Assembly: GCF_014288055.1 (NCBI RefSeq)
Contig: NZ_JACOPK010000004.1
Coordinates: forward strand, 124,001-188,000
Source of the DNA: Agathobaculum hominis
GTDB taxonomy: Bacteria > Bacillota > Clostridia > Oscillospirales > Butyricicoccaceae
Direction of reading: 5' to 3'
Length of the DNA: 64,000 nucleotides
Of this stretch, positions 1-8,265 are shown one piece after another. The notes below the pieces were generated by a model. That model made no database searches and was not told the origin of the DNA. It worked only from the letters and a program-made list of their open reading frames with translations. The position numbers were made by a program, and so were the translations under genes. Within the stretch, counting starts at the first letter, position 1. The number at the start of each line of letters is the position of its first letter.

Positions 1-34
1 AGTCGTAAAAGACTCCGCGGCAGGATGTTTTGCT

Positions 35-1264
35 TTATTCAGGACGTTCCTTCTTTTTGCGCAGGATGGCATAGCGGTCAACTGCGAACGGGAACTGAAA
101 GTGAACCTTCATCTGCGGCACATTGAACAGGTCAAGCGCTTCGCCGTCATCGTTCACAGCCTCGGCGTGGAAGCTATAGGGTGCGTGACCCGGCTGAAGC
201 AGCTCCAGCTCTTCGCCCTTGAAGAAGCGGTTCTTGAGGGCGAACACGGCTGTACCGTCCTCACGGCAGTCGACCGGCATACCCACGACCTCATAATCGC
301 GGATATACTGGCTGTCGCCGTAGTGCTGACCGTTGGCAGAAGGACCGAAGTAAAAGCCTGTGTAATACTCCCGATGGCTGACCTTGTTTACTTCATCAAG
401 GCAGAACTGCGGCATGACATAGTGCTCAGGATCGGCAAGATAAGCATCGACCGCAGCGCGGTATGCGCCGGTCACGCAAGCCGTGTAGTACGCGGTCTTG
501 TTGCGGCCCTCGATTTTGAAGGAATCGATGCCGGCCTTGATAAGCTCCGGAATGTGCTCGATCATGCACATATCCTTGGAATTGTACAGATAGGTACCGC
601 GGCTGTCCTCTTCGACCGGGAAGAATTCGCCGGGACGCTTTTCCTCCATCAGGGAGTAATTCCAGCGGCAGGGCTGTGCACACGCGCCGTGGTTTGCATC
701 ACGGCCGGTCATGTACTGCGAGATCAGGCAGCGGCCGGAATAGGAAATGCACATTGCGCCGTGGACAAATGCCTCGATTTCCAGTGCTTTCGGCGTCTTG
801 GCACGGATTTCAGCGATCTCCTCGAGCGAGAGCTCGCGTGCGAGGACGACGCGTTCAGCGCCTATGTCCGCCCAGAAGTTTGCAGCCTCGGGGTTGAGAA
901 TGCTGGTCTGGGTCGAGATGTGCAGCGGAACTCCGGGAGCGTATTTCTGCGCCATGCGGATCACGCCGACATCAGCGACGATCATCGCGTCCGCGCCTGC
1001 GTCCTGGAGCAGCTCAAGGTAGGCGGGCAGCGCCGGAAGATCGCGGCACGATGGCATGATATTGACGGTAATATAGCATTTTACGCCGTGTGCGTGCGCC
1101 TCAGCGATGCAGCGGCGCAGTGCCTCGTCATCGAAGTTCGCCGCTGCCGCGCGCATTCCGAAGCGCTGACCGGCCATATAGACTGCATCGGCGCCGTAGG
1201 CAATGCCGAAGCGCATTTTTTCGGGATCACCCGCAGGTGAAAGAAGCTCTGGAATCTTATTCAC
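35..1264 (-). CDS. U32-family peptidase-like protein, tRNA U34 hydroxylation (TrhP/YegQ type)
   Basis: A 409-residue protein of the U32 'collagenase-like' family. It opens with the typical ELLSPAGDPEKMRFGIAYGADAVY-type TIM-barrel start and carries the family signature around residues 165-185 (EAFVHGAMCISYSGRCLIS) with conserved cysteines, followed by ACAQPCRW and the SFKIEGRNKT segment. Members of this clade (B. subtilis TrhP, E. coli YegQ/TrhP) act with prephenate in making 5-hydroxyuridine at tRNA position 34; that role is family knowledge, not visible in the sequence. The start is GTG with GGAGG six bases upstream. It overlaps the end of mltG by 8 bp, so the two are translationally coupled. 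Confidence 0.88.
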   Translation of the reverse strand: MNKIPELLSPAGDPEKMRFGIAYGADAVYMAGQRFGMRAAAANFDDEALRRCIAEAHAHGVKCYITVNIMPSCRDLPALPAYLELLQDAGADAMIVADVGVIRMAQKYAPGVPLHISTQTSILNPEAANFWADIGAERVVLARELSLEEIAEIRAKTPKALEIEAFVHGAMCISYSGRCLISQYMTGRDANHGACAQPCRWNYSLMEEKRPGEFFPVEEDSRGTYLYNSKDMCMIEHIPELIKAGIDSFKIEGRNKTAYYTACVTGAYRAAVDAYLADPEHYVMPQFCLDEVNKVSHREYYTGFYFGPSANGQHYGDSQYIRDYEVVGMPVDCREDGTAVFALKNRFFKGEELELLQPGHAPYSFHAEAVNDDGEALDLFNVPQMKVHFQFPFAVDRYAILRKKKERPE

Positions 1265-2423
1265 CGCTTACCTCCGTGCTTTGGTCCGTGTTTTCGCTTG
1301 CGGCCTGTGCCTGTGCAGCGTTCGAGGTCGCAATGTTGCGCTGATGCTCCTCATAGCTGCTTGCGAACAGGTGGCTGCCATCGGGCATTGCGACATAATA
1401 GTAATAATCATGGCTCTCCGGGTGGCTTGCAGCGTAAAGCGAGGCATAGCCCGGGTTGCAGATCGGTCCGGGAGGCAGGCCTTCCGCGGTATAAAGGTTG
1501 TACGGGGAATCGCTCTTGAGATCCTCGTCGGTGAGCTTGCCGCTCGTACGGCCGAGACCGTACAGGACAGATGCGTCCACCTGAAGATACGGGAATTCGC
1601 TCGAATTGTTCAGACGGTTGTAAATAACGCCCGCGATGCGCGCACGTTCATCATCGCGCTGCGCTTCGCGCTCGACAAGCGAGGCGACAGTGACAATGTC
1701 GTGCATGGAACGGCCGAGCTCATTGGCTCCGTCTGTGATCTCCGAGCCATAGCGCGAAGCGAAATTATTGAGCATCTTATTGACCGTATCGACGACCGAG
1801 CCGTTGCCCTTGTAGATCTCATAGGTATCCGGGAACAGATAACCCTCGAGCCATCCTTCCTCGACCGGCTTCTCGTCCTGCAGGAAGTCATGCTTGAACG
1901 GGTACTGGTTGAGCACCTTGTCGAGCGCATCTGCGGTGCAGACATGGTTGTCAAGCAGAAGCTGGCGTACCTGTGCGACCGAGTAACCCTCGGGAATCGT
2001 GATCTGAAGCGTATCAGACGAAGAAGAATTGGTCAGCTTGTCGATGATCTGACCGTAGTCCATGCTGGGGTTAAGCTGGTACTCACCGGCGAGCACATCG
2101 TCGGCAGAGTCGCCCTTGACGGCGAGATACGCCTTGAAAACCGTACCGTAATTGATAATCCCCTGCTTGTCCAGATCTTTTGCCAGATCAGCGAGCTTTG
2201 TGTTCTCGGAAACATAGAACTGCTGCATGGCGTTGTCCTTGACGAATGCAAAGACGTCGTTTGCAGTAAAGATCGCTGCAAGCGAAATGACAAGCGACGC
2301 GCCGACGACCGCGATGACATAGACCATCGTGCCGGCGCAGCCGCTGTTCTTATGCCGTCTGCTGCGGCGGCGCTTGCGGCGGACTTCCTGATTTTCCTGA
2401 TTATCGTACTTATCGTAATCCAT
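1257..2423 (-). CDS. mltG: Endolytic peptidoglycan transglycosylase MltG
   Basis: A 388-residue YceG/MltG-family protein that cuts nascent glycan strands at the membrane. It has a basic, Arg/Lys-rich cytoplasmic N-terminus (residues 1-30), one membrane segment (about 33-58), a LysM-like segment, then the catalytic domain. The catalytic Glu lies in ASLVEREAQRDDERARIAGV and is followed by IYNRL and the YNLYTAEGLPPGPICNPG motif typical of the family. The length is normal. It is the upstream partner of the overlapping U32 gene and follows the CPBP protease with a 27-bp gap, so all these genes probably share one transcript. Confidence 0.95.
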   Translation of the reverse strand: MDYDKYDNQENQEVRRKRRRSRRHKNSGCAGTMVYVIAVVGASLVISLAAIFTANDVFAFVKDNAMQQFYVSENTKLADLAKDLDKQGIINYGTVFKAYLAVKGDSADDVLAGEYQLNPSMDYGQIIDKLTNSSSSDTLQITIPEGYSVAQVRQLLLDNHVCTADALDKVLNQYPFKHDFLQDEKPVEEGWLEGYLFPDTYEIYKGNGSVVDTVNKMLNNFASRYGSEITDGANELGRSMHDIVTVASLVEREAQRDDERARIAGVIYNRLNNSSEFPYLQVDASVLYGLGRTSGKLTDEDLKSDSPYNLYTAEGLPPGPICNPGYASLYAASHPESHDYYYYVAMPDGSHLFASSYEEHQRNIATSNAAQAQAASENTDQSTEVSGE

Positions 2424-2450
2424 AATTCACCTCGAAACATCCCGACCGGC

Positions 2451-3341
2451 TCAGCCGATCATATCCAAAACGATTTTTGCCGCAAATGCGACAGCGAATA
2501 CGAGAACCCCCGGATTTCGCATAAGAAGCCACAGATCGTAGAGACCGGCGCTCTTGACGAAATGCGGCACCGAATCGCGCACAAGCATTCCCTGCGCAGT
2601 ACGCACGGTCAGGTACAGGAACAGCAGCAGGCCAAGCAGATTGCAGGCGAAAAAGTAGTTCGCGATTCCGAACGGTGCATAAACATCGGTCATCCACATG
2701 GTGACCGACAGATAAAGACCTCCTGCCAGATGCGCGATAACAGCAGGCCACACGCTGTCGAAAATGTAGGCGGTATAAGCGAAGGCACAGCCGGCAGCGA
2801 AAGCACCGATCATGCGGAGCGGATCGCCCTGAAGCAGCGCAAATGTAAGACCGGCAAACAGAAGGCAGGCCGAAGTGCCAACGCCTTCCTCATGAATGGG
2901 CATGAGCACACCGCGCAGAAAGAGCTCCTCGACTAAGGCTGCTGCAGCGGCGAATACAAAATACACGCCGTGCGCACCAAACCGGGACTGGGCCAGCGGC
3001 AGTGCCGCAGCAAAAAAATCACCGTTCGCCTGTCCGATGAGTGAGCCGAGTGCAATATTGGTCGAAAGAGCGAACATCGCGGTCGTAATGCCGAGCAGAA
3101 TGGCGAACAGAAGTCCGCCATTTGGCGGCATCTTCCATCCAAGTCTGTGCTTGATCGCGGTTCGATCCTCCGCAGCATAGTACGCAAGGAGCGCCGGGAG
3201 CGCAAAGGAAAGCACCTCCGCGAGCAGCAGCAGAGGCGGGCTGATGCCGACATAGCGAATGATGAGCCGGCTGAGACCTGTCAGCAGACAAAAGCAGACA
3301 AAGAGGCTGAGACCTGATAAAAGTGCTGTTCTATTTTTCAT
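2451..3341 (-). CDS. CPBP-family intramembrane metalloprotease
   Basis: A polytopic membrane protein (about 296 residues) with the glutamate-rich motif EELFLRGVLMP characteristic of CPBP (CAAX protease / bacteriocin-processing) intramembrane proteases, followed further on by HLAGG, the expected second metal-binding segment. Substrate unknown. I place the start at the ATG that overlaps the TAG of the preceding cyclo-ligase gene (M-K-N-R-T); the longer reading adds a non-hydrophobic tail that belongs to the overlapping gene. The tight overlap implies coupling to the folate gene, but no functional link is known. Confidence 0.85.
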   Translation of the reverse strand: MKNRTALLSGLSLFVCFCLLTGLSRLIIRYVGISPPLLLLAEVLSFALPALLAYYAAEDRTAIKHRLGWKMPPNGGLLFAILLGITTAMFALSTNIALGSLIGQANGDFFAAALPLAQSRFGAHGVYFVFAAAAALVEELFLRGVLMPIHEEGVGTSACLLFAGLTFALLQGDPLRMIGAFAAGCAFAYTAYIFDSVWPAVIAHLAGGLYLSVTMWMTDVYAPFGIANYFFACNLLGLLLFLYLTVRTAQGMLVRDSVPHFVKSAGLYDLWLLMRNPGVLVFAVAFAAKIVLDMIG

Positions 3342-3903
3342 TCGTGTGCAGCACCTGCCTTTCAGTAATGATGTAGTTGCACGGAAGATCAAACGGCTCA
3401 CGCGGAAGCTCGTCCGTCAGGCGGCTCTCCGCGCATAGAGCCGCAGCTACAGCGCGGGTCCGGGCAAGAAAACGATCGTAATAGCCGCCTCCATAGCCGA
3501 GACGGTAGCCGTTTCTGTCGCACGAGAGCGCAGGAACAATGACGAGCGAAATTCCGTCAGGCGGGATTTCCGGTGCACCGGAGGACGGCTCCGGAATGCC
3601 GTAGGCACCGCTTTTCAGTTCATCCAGCGAGAGAATGCGCCGCGCAGACATCTCCCCGGCTCTGCCGCACAGCGGCACGCAGAGCGTTTTTCCGTCTGTA
3701 AGCGCCTGCTTCAGAATGGCGGCGGTTCCAATCTCATCGCTTGTGGAGACGTAGCAGAAAATACAGGCGGCATCACGGTACAGATCACTTTTCAGAAGAT
3801 TATCCGAAATTTTGCAATCGATAAACCTCTTTTCATCAGAGGAGAGTGTGCGGCGTGCCTCACGGTAGTACCGGCGGAGCTGCTGCTTTTCAGTTTGCAG
3901 CAT
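3331..3903 (-). CDS. 5-formyltetrahydrofolate cyclo-ligase
   Basis: A 190-residue protein of the 5-FTHF cyclo-ligase family (MTHFS), which converts 5-formyl-THF to 5,10-methenyl-THF with ATP. Seen directly: N-terminal Q-L-R-R-Y-Y-R-E-A-R-R motif, the substrate-loop LVIVPALSCDRNGYRLGYGG, and GGYYDRFL, which are the family signatures near the C-terminus. The start is the ATG inside the last codons of the upstream DJ-1 gene (14-bp overlap); a longer open frame upstream is only a shadow of that gene. It fits a one-carbon/folate theme with thyX a few genes away. Confidence 0.92.
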   Translation of the reverse strand: MLQTEKQQLRRYYREARRTLSSDEKRFIDCKISDNLLKSDLYRDAACIFCYVSTSDEIGTAAILKQALTDGKTLCVPLCGRAGEMSARRILSLDELKSGAYGIPEPSSGAPEIPPDGISLVIVPALSCDRNGYRLGYGGGYYDRFLARTRAVAAALCAESRLTDELPREPFDLPCNYIITERQVLHTNEK

Positions 3904-4441
3904 GATACACGACCGAAAGGGCGATTTCATCCGCCTTTTCGCGGCTGATGAGTGCGGTAATGAGTGCGCAGGCGAAATCAAGCGCACCGCCGACACCGCA
4001 GGCGGTGATGATCTTTCCGTCAGTGACGCAGGTGGCCGGCACCGCTTCAGCCCCCTCCATGCCGTCCTCCATGCCGGGGTAGCAGGTCGCCCTGCGGCCC
4101 TTGAGCAGCCCCATGCCGCCGAGGATAACGGACGGCGCCGCGCAGATTGCAGCAACATATTTCCCTGCATCGTACATCGCGCGGACTGCGCTGGTCACAC
4201 GCTTGTCTGCGTACAGATTGGTCGTACCGGGCATGCCGCCCGGCAGCACGATCATGTCAGCCTGCGCAAGGTCGATATCATCCATTGACAGATCGGTCAC
4301 GACCCTGATGCCGCGCGCACCGCAGACCGTTTCGCCGGTTACGCCGACGAGTCTGGTCTCAACGCCTGCGCGCCGGAGCAGATCGACCGGGGTCAGCGCT
4401 TCGACTTCCTCGAAGCCTTCAGCCAGTAATACATATACCAT
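3890..4441 (-). CDS. DJ-1/PfpI-family protein (YajL/ThiJ-like)
   Basis: About 183 residues covering a complete DJ-1/PfpI domain. Landmarks: AEGFEEVEALTPVDLLRRAG with the conserved Glu, DMIVLPGGMPGTTNL, and the nucleophile elbow AAICAAPSVILGG with the reactive Cys. The proteins of this clade have been linked to stress protection and deglycase or chaperone-like activity; the exact substrate cannot be read here. The start is the ATG eight bases after AAAGGTG; a non-ATG start three codons earlier is less likely. It overlaps the cyclo-ligase gene. Confidence 0.88.
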   Translation of the reverse strand: MVYVLLAEGFEEVEALTPVDLLRRAGVETRLVGVTGETVCGARGIRVVTDLSMDDIDLAQADMIVLPGGMPGTTNLYADKRVTSAVRAMYDAGKYVAAICAAPSVILGGMGLLKGRRATCYPGMEDGMEGAEAVPATCVTDGKIITACGVGGALDFACALITALISREKADEIALSVVYHAAN

Positions 4442-4455
4442 TGCTGTCACACCTT

Positions 4456-5256
4456 TCAGTTGAGCATAAGATTGATATATCCGTTATCCGCACACGACCT
4501 ATCATGCCACTTGGCAACGCCGAGGGCGGTTTCTGAGCCGGGGGCGGTGACAGTGAGCGTTTCCCGGCTGAGCGCATTCAGCAGTCCCCTTTCCCGGTTT
4601 GCAGTAAGTCCGATGGCTTCCTGTGCGGTATCCTCCCAGCAGAAAGCATAAGCGGTGAGTGCGGCTCCGTCAAACCAGCCGTAAACGCCGACACCGAGCG
4701 CATCGAACATTGCGATCTGCCGGCTCCATTCCTCACGGCTGCGCGTGATATGAAGCGGCGGGCACGAGGCTTCGTAGAGTGCGTTGATCTGTGGGATGTG
4801 CGCGTCGCTGAGACGGCGCGGCAGTTCGAACTCCCCTGCTGTTCGCGTCAGTGAGCGGCGCGAGAGATAGAATGTCTCGGCATAGCCAAACGGACGATAA
4901 AACTCGAACAGCCATTTTTCTGCAGGAATGAGTATCGAAGCCGCTCTGTTCTTCTCTTTATCGAGAGCAAAGGAGCGTTCCAGAAGCTCGGCGGCATAAC
5001 CGCGGCGGCGGTGGGAAGGATGCGTGCATACGCCATAGATATAGGTGATCTCGCGCAGCTCTCCGTTGACCGAAAGTGTGTACGGGAGCATCTGGAGCAT
5101 CGCACACAGGGTGTTTTCCTGCATGAGCAGCAGCGTATGCTGCGGTTCATAGAGATGTGAGAAAAAGTAGCCGTTAAATCCACCTTCGTCCGGAAAACAG
5201 GTTTCCCAGAGTGAATAAATCGCCGGGAGATCGCGTTGCTCGGCAAATCGGATCAT
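4456..5256 (-). CDS. GNAT-family N-acetyltransferase
   Basis: A 266-residue GNAT-superfamily protein. The acetyl-CoA binding motif A is visible as YIYGVCTHPSHRRRGYAAELL, followed by PAEKWLFEFYRPFGYAETF (motif B region). The protein is longer than a single GNAT domain, with a C-terminal extension of about 110 residues, as in the Eis-like two-domain acetyltransferases; the acceptor is unknown. It lies 14 bp from the DJ-1 gene and 8 bp from the DUF2156 gene, so it is part of the same operon. Confidence 0.85.
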   Translation of the reverse strand: MIRFAEQRDLPAIYSLWETCFPDEGGFNGYFFSHLYEPQHTLLLMQENTLCAMLQMLPYTLSVNGELREITYIYGVCTHPSHRRRGYAAELLERSFALDKEKNRAASILIPAEKWLFEFYRPFGYAETFYLSRRSLTRTAGEFELPRRLSDAHIPQINALYEASCPPLHITRSREEWSRQIAMFDALGVGVYGWFDGAALTAYAFCWEDTAQEAIGLTANRERGLLNALSRETLTVTAPGSETALGVAKWHDRSCADNGYINLMLN

Positions 5257-5263
5257 ATTATCC

Positions 5264-6169
5264 TCACTCCTTTGGTACAGCCATATATTTCACGCCGCGC
5301 ATAACGGGATAATAGGATTTTTTTGCCTTGCGCAGCCCCTCAAGGCCAAGATCCTCCTCGCGGTTAACATACATCACATCCGTGCAGTTGCGCTGCACGA
5401 ACTGCTGATTGATCATCTGATATGCGCCCTGGATTGTGTGATCGGCCTTTTCAATCTGGACAACATACATATCCGGCGTTGCCTTGCAGCCGAAGGTGAA
5501 CGCAATCACCTCGCCGTCCAGACGCAGCAGGCCGCCACGCAGATTCAGATAATCGAAGTTGTGGAGAGCCTGTACGATCGCACAGGTTTCCCCTTCGAAA
5601 TCGCGCTCATGGGCGCAGCCGTTCAGGTTGCACCAGTGGACATGGAACGCAAAAGCGTCCTTGATGTTGTCCTTTGTCATATCTTCATAACTCCAGCGGT
5701 TCTCATAGGCAGTCTTGAACCGGTTCACAAGATTGCGCTTGCTCTGGAGCTTTTTTCCGGAGAGCGTCGAGAGCTTTTCGGCAAGATAGATATAGTCATC
5801 TCCGTCCTCGGTGTCGTGCGAGAAGGCGAATTTTCCCGGACGTACCGCTTCGATGCGCTCGATCATCGGTTCCGCGACTGATACGATCACGAACGGAATA
5901 CCGCGTTCGGCGGCATCCTGCTCAAGCGCATCGAGCGCCGCGCCGAGGTCGCCATTGCCGACCGGTGCAAGATAGCAGTCGTGACCGCCGTCGAGCGGTG
6001 ACATTTTGATCAGGAAAAATCCATCCAGAAAGCAGATTCTGGTATTGTAATGGCTGCGCCACATGAACAGGTCGACAAAGCAGCGCTCGCACAGATGATA
6101 ATTATAATGCGAGCCGCATTTTTCGACCGCAGCCTTATCTTCTAAAGTTATTTCACGAAACGGAAGCAT
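5264..6169 (-). CDS. DUF2156-family protein (phosphatidylglycerol lysyltransferase-type GNAT fold)
   Basis: A 301-residue soluble protein matching the DUF2156 family, which shares the double-GNAT fold of the catalytic domain of MprF/LPG synthase but here has no membrane-spanning flippase part. Recognisable segments are the N-terminal aromatic stretch around residues 20-45 (HYNYHLCERCFVDLFMWRS-like), KLQSKRNLVNRFK, and the end motif around YVNREEDLGLEGLRKAKKSY. In this family the KRN segment and the LGxxGLRxxK motif are well conserved. Function is inferred only by family: an aminoacyl or acyl transferase. It sits beside another GNAT gene and thyX. Confidence 0.8.
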   Translation of the reverse strand: MLPFREITLEDKAAVEKCGSHYNYHLCERCFVDLFMWRSHYNTRICFLDGFFLIKMSPLDGGHDCYLAPVGNGDLGAALDALEQDAAERGIPFVIVSVAEPMIERIEAVRPGKFAFSHDTEDGDDYIYLAEKLSTLSGKKLQSKRNLVNRFKTAYENRWSYEDMTKDNIKDAFAFHVHWCNLNGCAHERDFEGETCAIVQALHNFDYLNLRGGLLRLDGEVIAFTFGCKATPDMYVVQIEKADHTIQGAYQMINQQFVQRNCTDVMYVNREEDLGLEGLRKAKKSYYPVMRGVKYMAVPKE

Positions 6170-6195
6170 AAAAATCCTTTCTGTTTTTGCGAGGG

Positions 6196-6969
6196 TTACT
6201 TTCCCTCTCCGCGCAGTTTCATGTAGTGCGCGCGGACTTCGGCCGCCTTGCCGCAGGACATTTTGCCCTCTGTGCAGACACCGTCAACACAGGCCGGACC
6301 GCAGTGTCCGAACAGCGTCGGCGCAACAGCGTAGACCAGTCGGTACATTTGTTCTGCGAGCTCGCGGATTTCCCACTGTGCGCGGCTGCAGCAGCGCAGA
6401 CGGAAAAAGTTCTTGAGACTGCGGGCGTTGGCAGTCATCATGATACGGGTCGCGCAGGCGTTCGGCAGCACATAACGTGCGTCCTCGATTGCGTGCTTTT
6501 CGGCCTTGCTGCGAGCTGCCTTTTCAGGAATACCCTGCTCAAGCAGTTCCTTCAGATACCCTTCCATCAGTGCGGCGGTCAGTTCCTCGTAGGTGCGCTG
6601 ATCGTCCTCCATTGCCTGAATGAATTTTTCCCGTGCGGCCGGGATTTTATCAATCTCGGGCGGAAGAACATACTCAAAGCCCTTCTCGCGTACATAGCGC
6701 TGGCTCTGCACCGAAAAGGATGCCATGCGGTGACGGGTGATCTGCGCCAGCAGCGAGCGCGAAACGCCCTCGATGGCGAAGGTGAAGGAAACATGCTCGA
6801 TAGGACTCTCGTGACCGATCTCGGAGAGCATATTGACAAAATTCTCTGTCTTTTCCTCTGTCAATCCCTCGAGTACGTTGTCAATATTGCTTGAAGAGTA
6901 GCAGTTTTTTGCTGCTGCCGCAATCAGCTTTTCCGGCTCGGGAGTATGAGCCAGCAGTTTGACTTTCAT
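6196..6969 (-). CDS. thyX: Flavin-dependent thymidylate synthase ThyX
   Basis: A 257-residue ThyX, which methylates dUMP to dTMP using methylene-THF, NADPH and FAD. The ThyX motif RHRMASFSVQSQRY (RHR-x7-S) is intact, preceded by HESPIEHVSFTFAIEG and followed by RTYEELT and the C-terminal NARSLKNFFRLRCC-AQWEIR segment that completes the active site. No ThyA-type enzyme is seen in the window, so this may be the host's only dTMP route. It is 7 bp from the glycosyltransferase gene, on the same strand. Confidence 0.96.
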   Translation of the reverse strand: MKVKLLAHTPEPEKLIAAAAKNCYSSSNIDNVLEGLTEEKTENFVNMLSEIGHESPIEHVSFTFAIEGVSRSLLAQITRHRMASFSVQSQRYVREKGFEYVLPPEIDKIPAAREKFIQAMEDDQRTYEELTAALMEGYLKELLEQGIPEKAARSKAEKHAIEDARYVLPNACATRIMMTANARSLKNFFRLRCCSRAQWEIRELAEQMYRLVYAVAPTLFGHCGPACVDGVCTEGKMSCGKAAEVRAHYMKLRGEGK

Positions 6970-6975
6970 AAATTC

Positions 6976-7710
6976 TTATCCTTTCTTGCCGAACAGACGC
7001 TCACCGATGACAACGAGCAGGAATTTCGGCAGCTTCATCATGCGGCCGATACGGCTCGGCTGCTTGAGCAGACGGTAGAACCATTCCAGTCCCAGCTTGA
7101 TAAAGATATCGGGTGCTCGTCTGGACACGCCTGCGAATACATCGAGCGAGCCGCCGAGACCGCAGAACAGCGTGCCGTGAATATCGTCGATGTTCGCGGC
7201 GATGAACTTTTCCTGCTTGGGGGCGCCGAGGCATACAAAAACGGCATCTGCGCCGCCTGCGGCATTGATCGCATCTACGACCTGCTGCGTGTCCTTGAAG
7301 TAGCCGTCATGCGTGCCGGCAAGCACGAGTCCCGGAAATTTCGCACACAGATTTGCGCCGGCCTTTTCTGCGATACCCGGTTTGGCACCGAGCAGAAAGA
7401 GACGCATGTTTTCCTTGGCCATCGCCGCACAGAGATCTTCTGCAAATTCAATGCCCGGAACACGGCCCGGCAGGCCCTCGCCGAGAATTTTTGCGGCGTA
7501 GATAATGCCGATGCCGTCCGGCAGCACAAGGGCGGCGTGATTTACGATGCCCATGAACTCAGGGTCACGGCGGCAGAGATCAACGATTTCCGGGTTAGGC
7601 GTTACAACATAACCCTTCTGCCGCGCGCGGAGCTTGCTCATCGCCAGTTCAACGGCCTGCTTTTTTGTAACTGCGTGGAACTGCACGCCTAAAATAGAAG
7701 CGGTTTTCAT
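6976..7710 (-). CDS. WecG/TagA/CpsF-family glycosyltransferase
   Basis: A 244-residue GT26-family enzyme, the family that transfers N-acetylmannosamine(uronic acid) to a lipid-linked sugar in wall teichoic acid or exopolysaccharide synthesis. Visible signatures: YVVTPNPEIVDLCRRD, ADGIGIIYAAK-type loop (VLPDGIGIIYAAKILG), FLLGAKPGIAEKAG, and VFVCLGAPKQEKFI with the final GGSLDVFAGVSRRAP. AGGAG lies nine bases before the ATG. Being first in this minus-strand cluster, its upstream 176 bp must hold the promoter. The acceptor cannot be deduced. Confidence 0.9.
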   Translation of the reverse strand: MKTASILGVQFHAVTKKQAVELAMSKLRARQKGYVVTPNPEIVDLCRRDPEFMGIVNHAALVLPDGIGIIYAAKILGEGLPGRVPGIEFAEDLCAAMAKENMRLFLLGAKPGIAEKAGANLCAKFPGLVLAGTHDGYFKDTQQVVDAINAAGGADAVFVCLGAPKQEKFIAANIDDIHGTLFCGLGGSLDVFAGVSRRAPDIFIKLGLEWFYRLLKQPSRIGRMMKLPKFLLVVIGERLFGKKG

Positions 7711-7827
7711 CCTTTTATTCTCCTATGTCAATACGTCATCATCGGGCACTGCCCATAATCCTTTATATTATAACGCAGTTTATATAAAATCACAAGTGCT
7801 GACCCGGCAAACCATCGTTTTGACGAA

Positions 7828-7868
7828 AAAAACAGAAAGCCCGAGACAAAACCGGACTTTCTGTGTTA
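7828..7868 (-). terminator. Rho-independent terminator after the holin-like gene
   Basis: An A/C-rich hairpin (ACAGAAAGTCCGG ... GGGCTTTCTGT read on the minus strand) followed by a long T tract. It lies just past the stop of the holin-like gene and isolates it from tagA. Confidence 0.75.
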
Positions 7869-7886
7869 AAAGATAAGTTTTCGGTA

Positions 7887-8189
7887 CTATTTCCCGGGAG
7901 AACAGCCGCCCGGACCGCAGTGAGAAATAACCTCGTTGAGATAGACCGACATGCCGGTGCACAGGATACCCTGCACCACACCGTCAAACATCACACCTGC
8001 CCAGTTGGCATATTCAGACCATCGGGACGCTGCGCCGAGACACGCAAGCGCGATGCCGCAGCCGGTCAGCGTCAACGGTATCAGCCGGTTCGGAAAACGC
8101 CCGAGAGCCTTTAAGACCCTGCCGAGGCAGTACAGGACGGCAGAAAGTACGGCATAATCCGCTTCGATATACTGCGAAAGGTGTTCCAA
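7887..8189 (-). CDS. Holin-like small membrane protein (phage holin superfamily V type), orphan
   Basis: About 100 residues with a short amphipathic start, a hydrophobic segment near residues 13-35, the turn FPNRLIPLTLTGCGIAL that is typical of the Clostridium/Bacillus holin families (IPxKxIPL followed by two glycine-rich helices), and a final helix around GVVQGILCTGMSVYLNEV. I favour the TTG codon six bases after GGAGGTG as start; a GTG three codons earlier overlaps the ribosome binding site. No other phage genes are nearby, so this is either a prophage relic or a domesticated, possibly sporulation-linked holin. It has its own terminator. Confidence 0.6.
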   Translation of the reverse strand: MEHLSQYIEADYAVLSAVLYCLGRVLKALGRFPNRLIPLTLTGCGIALACLGAASRWSEYANWAGVMFDGVVQGILCTGMSVYLNEVISHCGPGGCSPGK

Positions 8190-8227
8190 TGCGCTCACCT
8201 CCGCTTCATTCTATGCGGGAAACAACG

Positions 8228-8257
8228 AAAGGAGAACGCCGGAGCGCTCCCCTTTCG
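8228..8257 (-). terminator. Terminator of the leucine operon
   Basis: An inverted repeat with AAAGG-type arms around a GCGCTCC core directly after the leuB stop, before the holin-like gene. The stem is good; the T tract is short. Confidence 0.5.
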
Positions 8258-8265
8258 ATATTGTC

